This document shows, in pieces, positions 7,618 through 16,441 of a stretch of DNA of 34,738 nt (position 1 is the first letter of the stretch; every line of letters starts with the position of its first letter). The stretch covers positions 1 through 34,738 of the forward strand of contig JAKLKR010000025.1 of the NCBI GenBank assembly GCA_023150565.1, written 5' to 3'. Under the pieces are notes generated by a model, which ran no database searches, had not been told where the DNA came from, and saw only the letters and a program-made list of their open reading frames with translations. A program made the position numbers and the translations under genes. Source of the stretch: Planctomycetota bacterium (GTDB lineage: Bacteria; Planctomycetota; UBA11346).

Positions 7618-10600
7618 ATGCGCTCGCCCACCCTGCTCGCCCTTGCCCTCGCCGGCGCCGCCGGCCTCGCCCCCGCGGCCGAGAACATGCTCGGCCGCCA
7701 GAGCCAGAACGAGGGCCTGCCGGTGCTGCCGGCGCCGGCCGGCGGGGTGGCGGTCGATGGCGACCTCAAGGAGTGGGACTGGTCGAGCCGCATCTGGTGC
7801 TTCGCCGACCTCGGGGTGCGCGCGCGCTACTCCGCCGAGGTGGCGGGGATGTGGGATGCCGACGCGGTCTACCTGGCCGCCAAGTGGCACGATCCCACCC
7901 CGATGCACAGCGCGGTCGATCCCAACCACAACCCCGGCGACGGCTGGAAGTCCGACGCCATGCAGATGCGCATCCGCACCGGCGACCAGACCACCTGGGT
8001 GACCACCTGGTTCTTCGCCGGCAAGCGCCAGCCGGTGATGTCGGTCGACCGCTGGAAGGACATGAACAACGCCCGCTCCGGCACCGTCGGCAGGCTGATG
8101 GTCGGCGCCGAGGGCAGGAGCGAACTCGAGCAGGGCGCCGCCCTCTCCTACCGCGCCGACGCCGACGGGAAGGGCTTCGTGCAGGAGATGCGCATCCCGT
8201 GGGCGATGCTCTCCCAGAAGCCGGGTCCGCTCAAGGCCGGCGATGTGTTCCGTCTGGGCATGGAGTTCCTGTGGGGCGATCCCACCGGCGGCCTCGCCTA
8301 CCCGGTGCACCGCTACGCCGACAACATGCAGCCGGGCGCCACCTCGCGCGAGTTCTTCTGGGACAACTGGCGCGGCTGGGGCGACGCCACCCTGCTGCCC
8401 GCCGGACCGGTGGTGCAGCGCCGCTACCTGCCCGACGGCGGGCTGATCGCCGGCACCGTGCCGGTGCGCGCCCAGGTGCCGGCCGACGCCGCGCGCTTCA
8501 CCCTGGTGATCGAGGACCAGCAGGGCCGGCGCATCCGCAACCTCGCCGCCGACTGCGAGCCGCTCGACTACGCCAAGGCCGCCGCCGGCGGCAGCCGCAC
8601 CGTCGAGGTGCTGTGGGACTGCCTCGACGACGCCGGCAGGCCGGTCGAACCCGGTGCCTACCGCGTACGCGGGCTCAGCCATGGCGGGCTCTCGGCCGAG
8701 TACGGCATGTGCTTCTACAACCCCGGCAGCCCGGCCTGGGCCACCGTCGACGGGCGCGGCGCCTGGGGCGCCGACCACCATCCGCCCAGCGGGGTGGCCG
8801 CCGGCGGCGACATGACGGTGGTGAGCTGGGTGTTCGCCGAGGGCGGCTCCGGTATCATCGGCATCGGTCCCGACGGGAGGAAGAAGTGGAGCCAGTACCG
8901 CGGCGCCAACCTCATCGCTGCCGACGCCGAATCGGTCTACGCCTTCCAGTGCGAAGGCTGGTACACCGCCGGCACCAAGGCCGACTACCTCTGCCGCTAC
9001 CGCCTGAAGGACGGCACCCCGCACACCTTCACCGTCGACGGCAAGGAGCGCCCGCTCGACCTGCCCCTGCACCAGGTGCTCGGCCGGGACAAGCCGGTGC
9101 AGGCCACCGGCCTGGCGGCGGCCAAGGGCCGCCTGGCCATCGCCCTGGCGCACGGCGAGATCGTCGTCCTCGACGCCAACACCCTGGCGGTGCAGCAGCG
9201 CATCCCGGCCAAGGATCCCGGCGCGCTCACCTGGGGTCCTGACGGCATCCTCTACGCCGTGCTCGGCCAGCCGGCGCCAGCCACGAAGGCGATGTTCAAC
9301 GACGGGCATGCCGCCGCCGAGACGCCCTGGACCGGGGTGGTCAACCGCCTCGATCCCGCCACCGGCGCCGCCACCCCGCTGGCGCTGGCTGGCCTCGGCC
9401 GCGTCGCCGGCCTGACCGTCGACCGCGAGGGCAACCTGCTGGTGGCCGACAGCGGCCCCGACAGCCAGGTCAAGGCCTTCAGCGCCGACGGCAGGCCGGT
9501 CTACACCTGCGGGCGCAAGGGCGGCCGCCCGGTGCGCGGCGCCTTCGACGAGCAGGCGATGATGCGCATCAGCGCGGTGGCGGTGGACGCCCGCGGCGAG
9601 GTGTGGGTGCCCGAGGCCTGGGCCTATCCGCGCCGGGTGTCGGTGTGGAAGCGCGACGGCAGCCTGGCCCGCGACTATGTCGGCAACACCGAATACAGCG
9701 GCGCCGGCTGCTACCTGCACGACCAGAAGCCCGGCCTGGCCTATTGCGGCCCGGTCGAGATGGCGATCGACCCCGCCACCCGTTCATGGAAGGTGCGCAG
9801 CATCCTGTGGGTGGCCGATCCGGCCAAGGGCGAGCGCTTCAGCATCAGCGCCGGCAACGAGACCCCGGCGCGCTTCACCTCGTCGGCTAGCGGGTCGCCG
9901 CGCGAGTACCTGTACGAACGCGGCGAGGGCGGCCCGCATGTGCTGTTCATGGAGACGGCGCAGGGCTGGAGGCCGGTGGCGGCGGTATGCCTGGCGGCGC
10001 AGATGCTCGACCTGCTCGGGACGCACCGCAACCACCTCACCCCGGTGGCGCTGCCCAGCGGCGAATGGGCCGGGCTGGATGCCGGCGACGGGGTGTTCTG
10101 GAACGACGGCAACGACGACGGCATCCCGCAGCGTGGCGAATGCACCATTGTGCCCGCCACCGCCAAGTCGGTGGTCGGCAAGCGCATCACCGGTGGCGGC
10201 CTGGTGCTGACCGCCGGCTGGGGCGGACGCATCGGCAGCGACCTGTCGTTCTATACCACCAAGGGCCACTCCGGCGAGGTGGTGGGCTACCGTCCGGTCC
10301 GCTTCACCCCGGCCGGCGCCCCGGTCTACGGCCCCGAGGGCATGAAGACCCTCGCCACCATCGAGGGCGGCAAGCGCATCGGCGTGGTCGAGACCACGCC
10401 CCTGCCGGGCGAGAAGACCCTGGTGGTGCTGCCGACCAACTACTGGGATTTCTCCAAGCCGGCGACCTTCGTCGGCCTCGACCTCGAGACCGGCGCGGTG
10501 CGCTGGAGCTACCCCAGCCTGTACGGCGGCGTGCACGGTTCGCACAACGCGCCCATGCCGCGGCCGGGAGTGATGATCGGCCAGCTCAAGTGCTGCGGCT

Positions 10601-11697
10601 CGGCCAGGATGGACGGCGACATCGGCACCGTGTTGCTGATGCGCGGCAACCTTGGCCAGGACTTCCTCATCACCAGCGACGGGCTGTGCGTGGGCACCCT
10701 GTTCATGGATACCCGCTTCCCGCGTGAATCCCTGCCCGACACCGAGGCCGCCCTGATCGGGCGCCCGATGGAGGGCTTCAGCGAGGGCAGCGAGCCGTTC
10801 AACGGCTGGTTCGGCCGCCAGAGCGATGGCAAGGTGCGTCAGGTCAACGGCATGCCCGGCCAGGCGGCGATGATCCAGGAGATCAAGGGCCTCGAGGGCA
10901 TCCGCCGCTTCACCGCCGAGCCGGTGACGGTCGATGCCGCCACCATCGCCCGCGCCGCGGCCGAGGCCCAGGCGCGCCTGGCGGCGGCTGCCGCCGCCAA
11001 GACCGGGCGCATCGCCCGCAGCGCCAAGCCGCTGGCCTGCGATGGTTCCGGCACCGGCTGGGACGCGCTCAAGGCCGGGGCATTGAAGATCGTGCGCGAA
11101 GGCCAGCCGGACAGCGCCGAGGCGCGCCTGGCCTGCGACGACCAGAACCTCTACGTGCGCTGGGACGTCAAGGACGCCAGCCCGTGGAAGAACGCCGCCA
11201 GCGACCTCGGCCGGCTGTTCAAGACCGGCGACTGCGTCGACCTCTGCCTGCGCACCGACCCCGCGGCCAAGGGCGACCAGCCGGTGGCGGGCGACCTGCG
11301 GGTGGTGATCGGCCCGGGGGCCGACGGCAGGCCGGTGGCAGTGCTGATGCGTCCGGTCGAGGCCGGGGCGCCGGCCGAGGTCGCGCGCAGCTACACCTCG
11401 CCGGTGGGGACCAAGAACTTCGCCCGGGTGGCGCCGCTGGCGGGGGCGCGTCTGGGGGTGCAGAAGCTGCCCGGCGGCTACCGGGTCGAGGCGGCGCTGC
11501 CGCTGGCCGCCCTCGGCTTGGCCGCCAAGGCCGGCAACAGCCTGCGCGGCGACGTGGGCTTCGTGTCCTCCGACCCGCAGGGCACCAGCAACACCGCGCG
11601 CACCTGCTGGTCGAACCAGGACACCAACCTGGTCAGCGACCTGCCGCTCGAGGCCTGGCTCTACCCGGCCCGCTGGAGCGAGCTGCGGGTGGAATAG
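7618..11697 (+). CDS. Giant secreted CBM9 / FlgD-Ig / propeller / CBM9 protein (paralogue 1)
   Basis: A 1359-residue exported protein. A signal peptide (MRSPTLLALALAGAAG, probable cleavage near residue 20) is followed by a CBM9/DOMON-like sugar-binding domain (about 44-260, beginning VAVDGDLKEWDW). Next come a FlgD-type Ig fold (about 282-361, TLVIEDQQGRRIRNL to PGAYRVRGL), an NHL/PQQ-type propeller region (about 365-1100) with NHL-like stretches at 592-630 and 650-690, and a second CBM9-like domain (about 1138-1359). An EF-hand-like loop (DGNDDGIPQRGE) sits near residue 830, and a YPSLYGGVHGSHNAP segment near 967. GGAGG lies 5 bp before the ATG. It heads the plus-strand cluster and shares its core with the products of 11744-16276 and 23088-27308. 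No catalytic motif is recognised; binding or scaffolding of glycans is an inference. Confidence 0.8.
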   Translation: MRSPTLLALALAGAAGLAPAAENMLGRQSQNEGLPVLPAPAGGVAVDGDLKEWDWSSRIWCFADLGVRARYSAEVAGMWDADAVYLAAKWHDPTPMHSAVDPNHNPGDGWKSDAMQMRIRTGDQTTWVTTWFFAGKRQPVMSVDRWKDMNNARSGTVGRLMVGAEGRSELEQGAALSYRADADGKGFVQEMRIPWAMLSQKPGPLKAGDVFRLGMEFLWGDPTGGLAYPVHRYADNMQPGATSREFFWDNWRGWGDATLLPAGPVVQRRYLPDGGLIAGTVPVRAQVPADAARFTLVIEDQQGRRIRNLAADCEPLDYAKAAAGGSRTVEVLWDCLDDAGRPVEPGAYRVRGLSHGGLSAEYGMCFYNPGSPAWATVDGRGAWGADHHPPSGVAAGGDMTVVSWVFAEGGSGIIGIGPDGRKKWSQYRGANLIAADAESVYAFQCEGWYTAGTKADYLCRYRLKDGTPHTFTVDGKERPLDLPLHQVLGRDKPVQATGLAAAKGRLAIALAHGEIVVLDANTLAVQQRIPAKDPGALTWGPDGILYAVLGQPAPATKAMFNDGHAAAETPWTGVVNRLDPATGAATPLALAGLGRVAGLTVDREGNLLVADSGPDSQVKAFSADGRPVYTCGRKGGRPVRGAFDEQAMMRISAVAVDARGEVWVPEAWAYPRRVSVWKRDGSLARDYVGNTEYSGAGCYLHDQKPGLAYCGPVEMAIDPATRSWKVRSILWVADPAKGERFSISAGNETPARFTSSASGSPREYLYERGEGGPHVLFMETAQGWRPVAAVCLAAQMLDLLGTHRNHLTPVALPSGEWAGLDAGDGVFWNDGNDDGIPQRGECTIVPATAKSVVGKRITGGGLVLTAGWGGRIGSDLSFYTTKGHSGEVVGYRPVRFTPAGAPVYGPEGMKTLATIEGGKRIGVVETTPLPGEKTLVVLPTNYWDFSKPATFVGLDLETGAVRWSYPSLYGGVHGSHNAPMPRPGVMIGQLKCCGSARMDGDIGTVLLMRGNLGQDFLITSDGLCVGTLFMDTRFPRESLPDTEAALIGRPMEGFSEGSEPFNGWFGRQSDGKVRQVNGMPGQAAMIQEIKGLEGIRRFTAEPVTVDAATIARAAAEAQARLAAAAAAKTGRIARSAKPLACDGSGTGWDALKAGALKIVREGQPDSAEARLACDDQNLYVRWDVKDASPWKNAASDLGRLFKTGDCVDLCLRTDPAAKGDQPVAGDLRVVIGPGADGRPVAVLMRPVEAGAPAEVARSYTSPVGTKNFARVAPLAGARLGVQKLPGGYRVEAALPLAALGLAAKAGNSLRGDVGFVSSDPQGTSNTARTCWSNQDTNLVSDLPLEAWLYPARWSELRVE

Positions 11698-11743
11698 CCC
11701 GTCCTTTCCCAGACCGCGGCCACGCCCCCCCGACAGGGACCAC

Positions 11744-14700
11744 ATGAACCGGACCACCCTCGTCACCGTCGCCGTCCTGGTTCTCGGGATCGCCGGCATG
11801 ATCGCCTGCCGGCCCCAGCCGGAGGTCCCTGCCGCCGCCCCGCCGGCGGCTGCTGCAGCCCCGCCGGTGGCGGCTGCCGCGGTGGTGCCGGTCCCAGCGT
11901 TGCCGCCGGTGCCGCCGCCCCACCCGGCCAGCCTGCAGACGCCGCTGACCGCGGCCCTGCTCGACCGCGCCGCCTATGCCGAGTGGGTCGATGGTGCGGA
12001 ACGGGCGCTGCCGGTCGCCCCCGGCCAGAAGAGCGCCGATCCCGGCTGGATCCTGTGGACGCAGACCACCCAGCCGGGCTGGTCGGGCCAGGGTTTTGGC
12101 GATTCCAAGCAGCCCGGGCCGCGCCATCTGCGCGTCGGCTTCACCGCCCCGGTCACGGTCGGCACCGTGCTGGCCATGTCCGGGGCCCGGCTCAGCGTAC
12201 TGCGCGCCGGCGCCGCCTACCCCGGCGACCTCGCCGACGATGGCCAGTGGGAGCCGGCCCGCCGCCAGCCGGGCGAGGCCGCCGGCGACGGCGTCCAGCC
12301 CTACCTGACCTGGGTGCTGCCGCCCGGCACCGCCACCCGCGCCCTGCGCTTCACCCACACCGCCCAGCCCGCCGACACCCGCTATGCCGGCCAGGTGCAG
12401 GGCGCCTACGTCCTGGCCGGGCGCTTCGACAACCTCGCCCCCGCCGGCCAGGCGAGCGCGAGCGTGAACCCCGAGGCGGCCGCGAAGGTCGTCAACCGCA
12501 GCAACGACCGCGGCTGGCAGGGCTGGAGCAATGGCGACAAGGGGGGGGCCGAGCCGATCTCGCGAAGCAATCCGCTGCGCGTGCTGGTGGCCTGGCCCGA
12601 GGCCCGCCACATCTGCGGCATCAACGCCCTGCAGGCGGTGTTCGCCCGGGCCGACATCCAGGTCTACACCGGGCCGGCCGACCGCCATCCGCGCGAGGCG
12701 CCGGAATCGGACTGGCGCACGGTGGTGGCCGACGCCGCCTTCGACTACCAGTACCCGCGCCCTTTCGGCGTGAACCTGCAGCGCTTCCCCGAGACGGTGC
12801 TGACCCGTGCCGTGCGCCTGTCGATCACCGCGCCCTTCGTCGACGAGAAGTGCCACCCGCACGTGATCGGCTGCACCAACGGCGGGCGCAAGGCCTCCCT
12901 GGGCGAACTCCAGATCCTCGGCGCCCTGGGCGACGCCCCGCTGGCGGCGCCGGAGCGCACCCTGGCCGAGGCTCCGCATCCGCCCATCCCGGTGCGCTTC
13001 ACCCTCGCGGAGGCCGGCACCGTCACCCTGGTGATCGAGGACGCCGCCGGCCAGCGGGTGCGCAACCTGGTCAGCGAGACGCCGTTCCCGGCCGGCGGCA
13101 ACGTGGTGTGGTGGGATGGCCTGGACGACCGCGGGCGCGACGGCGAGGCCGCCGGGCACGGCGTCTACCACGTCCCCGGCAGCGTGGTCGCCCCCGGCAC
13201 CTACACCGTGCGCGGCCTGGTGCGCGGACAGATCGACCTGCGCTACGAGTTCTCGATCTACAGCAACGGCAGCCCGGTGTGGGAGACCGCCGACGGCACC
13301 GGCTGGTGGCTGGGCAACCACACCCCGCCGAGCGCCGCCGCCTTCGTGCCCGCCGCCGACTCGCCCTTCGGCCAGCCCACCATCCTGATCGGCAGCCACA
13401 TCACCGAGGGCGGTTCCGGCCTGGCCTGGCTCGACCTCACCGGCCGCAAGCTCTACGGGGTCGGCTGGCTGGGCGGCAACTGGACCGGGGCGCAGACCCT
13501 GTGCGTCGACGGAGGCGCCAGGCCGTCGCCGGCCTACTACGCCTACGCCGCCTCGGCTTTCGAGGGCAACCTGCGCCTCACCGGCCTGCGCCGCAGCACC
13601 CCCGAGGAGCGGCGCCACCGTCGCGCCGGCGACCGCCTGCTGCACGGCGAGGACAAGCTCATCATCCAGTGGGCCATCCCGGCCGCCAAGCCCAGTCCGG
13701 CCCTCGCCACCAGCCCCCAGGCCGGGGTGCTGGCCGCCATCGCCGCCCGCGACGGGGTGGTGGTGTGCAGCCTGCCGGCGCTGCCGGCGCTGCTGCTGGT
13801 CGATGCCGCCGCCGGCAGCGTGGTCGGGCGGGTGGAGCTGGCGGATCCGCGCGGCGTCGCCTTCGACGCCCAGGGCCGCCTGCTCGCGCTGTCGGGCACC
13901 ACCCTGCTGCGCGGCGAGCTGCCCGCCGCACCCGTCGGGCCGGAGGCCCGGCGCACCATCGCCTGGCAGACGGTGGTGGCCGCAGGGCTGGAAGACCCCC
14001 GGCATCTCGCCCTCGCCGCCAGCGGCGACATCTTCATCAGCGACCTCGGCGAGTCGCACCAGGTCAAGGTGTTCACCGCCGCCGGCGCAGCCGTGCGCTG
14101 CATCGGCCGCCCGGGCGCCCCGCGTGCCGGCGCCTACAACCGCGGGAAGATGCAGAACCCCTGCGGGCTGGCCATCACCGGCGAGGGCGGCGAACCGCGC
14201 CTGTGGGTCGCCGAGCGCGACGAGCAGCCCAAGCGCATCAGCGCCTGGACCCTCGACGGCAGGCTGGAGCGCGACCTCTACGGCCCCGGCCCCTACGGCG
14301 GCGGCGGCACCCTCGACCCGCGCGATCCCACCCGCTTCTACTTCGGCGGCATGGAGTTCGCCCTCGACTGGAAGGCCGGCACCAGCCGCATCGTCTCGGT
14401 GTTCCACCGCCCGGCCGCCGACCCCGCCCGCCTCGACGCGGTCGATTCCCCGGGGCCGCACGCGATCAACTCCGGCCAGCCCGAGACGCCCATCTACGCC
14501 AACGGCGCCCAGTACCTCACCAACACCTTCAACAACCATCCCACCAACGGCTCGGCGCTGACCGGCATCTGGCAGCTGCGCGGCGCGCGCGCGGTGCTGG
14601 TCGCCGCCGCCGGCAACGTATCTGCCTGGAACGGCCTGCTCAGCCGCCTGGAGCAGCAGCCGGCCCTGCGCGAGCGCCTGCCTGCCGGCACCGACCTGAA

Positions 14701-16276
14701 GAACGTCAAGAAGCTGCCGCTGCTGTTCGTGTGGTCGGACGTCGACGGCGACGGCGATATCCAGCCGGGCGAGATCACCTTCGCCAAGATCGGGGTGGGC
14801 GGCCTGTGCGTGATGCCCGACCTCACCCTGCTCACCGGCACCACCGCGGTCGCCCTGCACCCCACCGGCTTCGCGTCCGGCGGCGCCCCGCTCTACGACC
14901 TCGCCAGGGCCGAGACCCTGGTGCCGGGCGGGCGCCTGCCCAACACCTCGGGCGGCGGCATGGCGCTGCTCGGCGGCGACGGCTGGACGGTGCTCACTGT
15001 GCCGCCGGAGCCCTTCCCGGCCCAGACCTCGCTGTGCGGCGCCCGTGGCGGCAAGGTGCGCTGGACCTATCCCAACATGTGGCCGGGGCTGCATCCGTCC
15101 CACCATGCCCCCGCGCCGCAGTTCCCCGGCATGCTGGTGGGCACCACCCGCCTGCTCGGGCCGCTGATCAAACCCAGGGATTCCGACATCGGCGAGCTGT
15201 GGGCGGTCAACGGCAACCACGGCTGCATCTACCTGTTCTCGACCGACGGGCTCTATGTCGCGACCCTGTTCAAGAACCAGCGCGAGGGCCGCACCTGGAC
15301 CATGCCGACGGCGGTGCGTGGCATGCTGCTCAACGAGGTGACCCTGAGCGAGGAGTGCTTCTGGCCGACCATGACCCAGACCACGACCGGCGAGGTGTTC
15401 ATCCAGGACGGCTACCGCCAGAGCCTGGTGCGGGTCGACGGCCTGTCGGCGATCCGCCGCCTGCAGGCGCCGGCGATCACCGTCGACGCCAGGCAGCTGG
15501 CCGAGGCCCAGGCCTGGTTCGTCCAGGCCGAGGTCGAGCGCCAGCGCGCCCAGGGCGCGGTGGCCCTGGCGGTCGATCTGGCGCCCGCCGCACCGCTGGT
15601 CGACGGCAGGCTCGACGACTGGAAGGGCGCCGAATGGGCGACCATCGACGTGCGCCGGCGCCAGACCGGCGACTGGAGCAGCGTCGAGGAGCGCATCACC
15701 GGCGCGGTGCGCATCAGCGGCGACCGCCTCTACGTCGCCTGGCGCACCGCCGACGCCCATCTGCTGAAGAACTCCGCCGCCACCTGGCAGACCCTGTTCA
15801 AGAGCGGCGGCTGCCTCGACCTGATGATCGGTGCCGACCCCAAGGCCGATGCCAAGCGGAGCCAGCCGGCGGCCGGCGACTGCCGCCTGCTGGTGAGCAT
15901 GTCCGGCGGCAAGCTGATCGCGGTGCTCTACCGCCCGGTGGTGCCGGGCACCCCCGCCGAGGCGCGCTTCCCGTTCACCTCGCCGGTCGCCACCGTGCAC
16001 ATGGACAAGGTCGAACTGGTGAGCGAGCAGGTCGTCCTCGCGGGGGCGGCCGGCGACTACGAGCTGTCGGTGCCGCTGCAGCTGCTCGGCCTGGCGCCGG
16101 CGGCCGGCGGCGCCATCCGCGCCGACATCGGCATCCTGCGCGGCAACGGCTTCCAGACCCTGCAGCGCTGCTACTGGAGCAACAAGGCCACCGGCATCAC
16201 CGCCGACGTGCCGAGCGAGGCGCGCCTGTCCCCCGCCCTGTGGGGCACCTGGCGCTTCCGCCCGGCCGCACCATGA
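11744..16276 (+). CDS. Giant lipoprotein-like discoidin / FlgD-Ig / propeller / CBM9 protein (paralogue 2)
   Basis: A 1510-residue protein. The N-terminus has a hydrophobic stretch ending in GMIAC (Cys22), a plausible but non-ideal lipobox, then an Ala/Pro-rich linker to about residue 65. Residues about 65-390 look like one or two F5/8-type (discoidin-like) beta domains, ending LGELQILG. A FlgD-type Ig fold follows (about 415-505, TVTLVIEDAAGQRVRNL). The propeller region (about 510-1265) holds NHL-like stretches, a canonical EF-hand loop DVDGDGDIQPGE near residue 1000, and WTYPNMWPGLHPSHHAP near 1105. The end (about 1285-1510, LVDGRLDDWKG) is CBM9-like. AGGGA precedes the ATG by 4 bp, and the gap to the previous gene is 46 bp, so co-transcription is likely. 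The discoidin call is the least secure part. Confidence 0.75.
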   Translation: MNRTTLVTVAVLVLGIAGMIACRPQPEVPAAAPPAAAAAPPVAAAAVVPVPALPPVPPPHPASLQTPLTAALLDRAAYAEWVDGAERALPVAPGQKSADPGWILWTQTTQPGWSGQGFGDSKQPGPRHLRVGFTAPVTVGTVLAMSGARLSVLRAGAAYPGDLADDGQWEPARRQPGEAAGDGVQPYLTWVLPPGTATRALRFTHTAQPADTRYAGQVQGAYVLAGRFDNLAPAGQASASVNPEAAAKVVNRSNDRGWQGWSNGDKGGAEPISRSNPLRVLVAWPEARHICGINALQAVFARADIQVYTGPADRHPREAPESDWRTVVADAAFDYQYPRPFGVNLQRFPETVLTRAVRLSITAPFVDEKCHPHVIGCTNGGRKASLGELQILGALGDAPLAAPERTLAEAPHPPIPVRFTLAEAGTVTLVIEDAAGQRVRNLVSETPFPAGGNVVWWDGLDDRGRDGEAAGHGVYHVPGSVVAPGTYTVRGLVRGQIDLRYEFSIYSNGSPVWETADGTGWWLGNHTPPSAAAFVPAADSPFGQPTILIGSHITEGGSGLAWLDLTGRKLYGVGWLGGNWTGAQTLCVDGGARPSPAYYAYAASAFEGNLRLTGLRRSTPEERRHRRAGDRLLHGEDKLIIQWAIPAAKPSPALATSPQAGVLAAIAARDGVVVCSLPALPALLLVDAAAGSVVGRVELADPRGVAFDAQGRLLALSGTTLLRGELPAAPVGPEARRTIAWQTVVAAGLEDPRHLALAASGDIFISDLGESHQVKVFTAAGAAVRCIGRPGAPRAGAYNRGKMQNPCGLAITGEGGEPRLWVAERDEQPKRISAWTLDGRLERDLYGPGPYGGGGTLDPRDPTRFYFGGMEFALDWKAGTSRIVSVFHRPAADPARLDAVDSPGPHAINSGQPETPIYANGAQYLTNTFNNHPTNGSALTGIWQLRGARAVLVAAAGNVSAWNGLLSRLEQQPALRERLPAGTDLKNVKKLPLLFVWSDVDGDGDIQPGEITFAKIGVGGLCVMPDLTLLTGTTAVALHPTGFASGGAPLYDLARAETLVPGGRLPNTSGGGMALLGGDGWTVLTVPPEPFPAQTSLCGARGGKVRWTYPNMWPGLHPSHHAPAPQFPGMLVGTTRLLGPLIKPRDSDIGELWAVNGNHGCIYLFSTDGLYVATLFKNQREGRTWTMPTAVRGMLLNEVTLSEECFWPTMTQTTTGEVFIQDGYRQSLVRVDGLSAIRRLQAPAITVDARQLAEAQAWFVQAEVERQRAQGAVALAVDLAPAAPLVDGRLDDWKGAEWATIDVRRRQTGDWSSVEERITGAVRISGDRLYVAWRTADAHLLKNSAATWQTLFKSGGCLDLMIGADPKADAKRSQPAAGDCRLLVSMSGGKLIAVLYRPVVPGTPAEARFPFTSPVATVHMDKVELVSEQVVLAGAAGDYELSVPLQLLGLAPAAGGAIRADIGILRGNGFQTLQRCYWSNKATGITADVPSEARLSPALWGTWRFRPAAP

Positions 16277-16287
16277 GCCGGCACAGC

Positions 16288-16404
16288 GCTGTTGATGGTT
16301 CATGGTTCATGGTTGTTGGTTTGCCAGCGCACCGCCTGTGGGTTGTCCAACACCAGCGCATCCCGCTGTGCGCCAACCATCAACCATCAACCGCCAACGG
16401 CGGG
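16288..16404 (-). repeat. Dispersed palindromic repeat, copy B (inverted relative to copy A)
   Basis: About 117 bp in the gap between the second giant gene and the glycosidase gene. Read on the minus strand it follows copy A (1003-1140) block by block: CGCCGTTGGCGGTTGATGG, a GCGGGATGCGC block, GGACAACCC, TGCGCTGG, then AACCATGAACCATCAAC words. The arms are built of near-tandem heptamers (ATGGTTC/ATGGTTG on plus, CCATCAA at the other end) and could pair into a long imperfect stem. It may separate transcription of the two flanking genes. Confidence 0.75.
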
Positions 16405-16441
16405 ACGTAGGATGAACCGAACGGACTCCCAGGAACCCACC

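Noticed and set aside
11633..16303. A minus-strand open frame of more than 1500 codons opposite the second giant gene
   Set aside because: Its product is low-complexity Gly/Ala/Arg/His-rich sequence without domains; it mirrors the codon bias of the plus-strand gene, which has clear signal and domain structure.
16288..16404. CRISPR-like array because of repeated heptamers
   Set aside because: No regular repeat-spacer pattern; words are too short and symmetric, and a related inverted copy lies at 1003-1140.
11983..16410. A second long plus-strand frame overlapping the second giant gene
   Set aside because: Arg/Pro/Ala-rich shadow frame, no domains.
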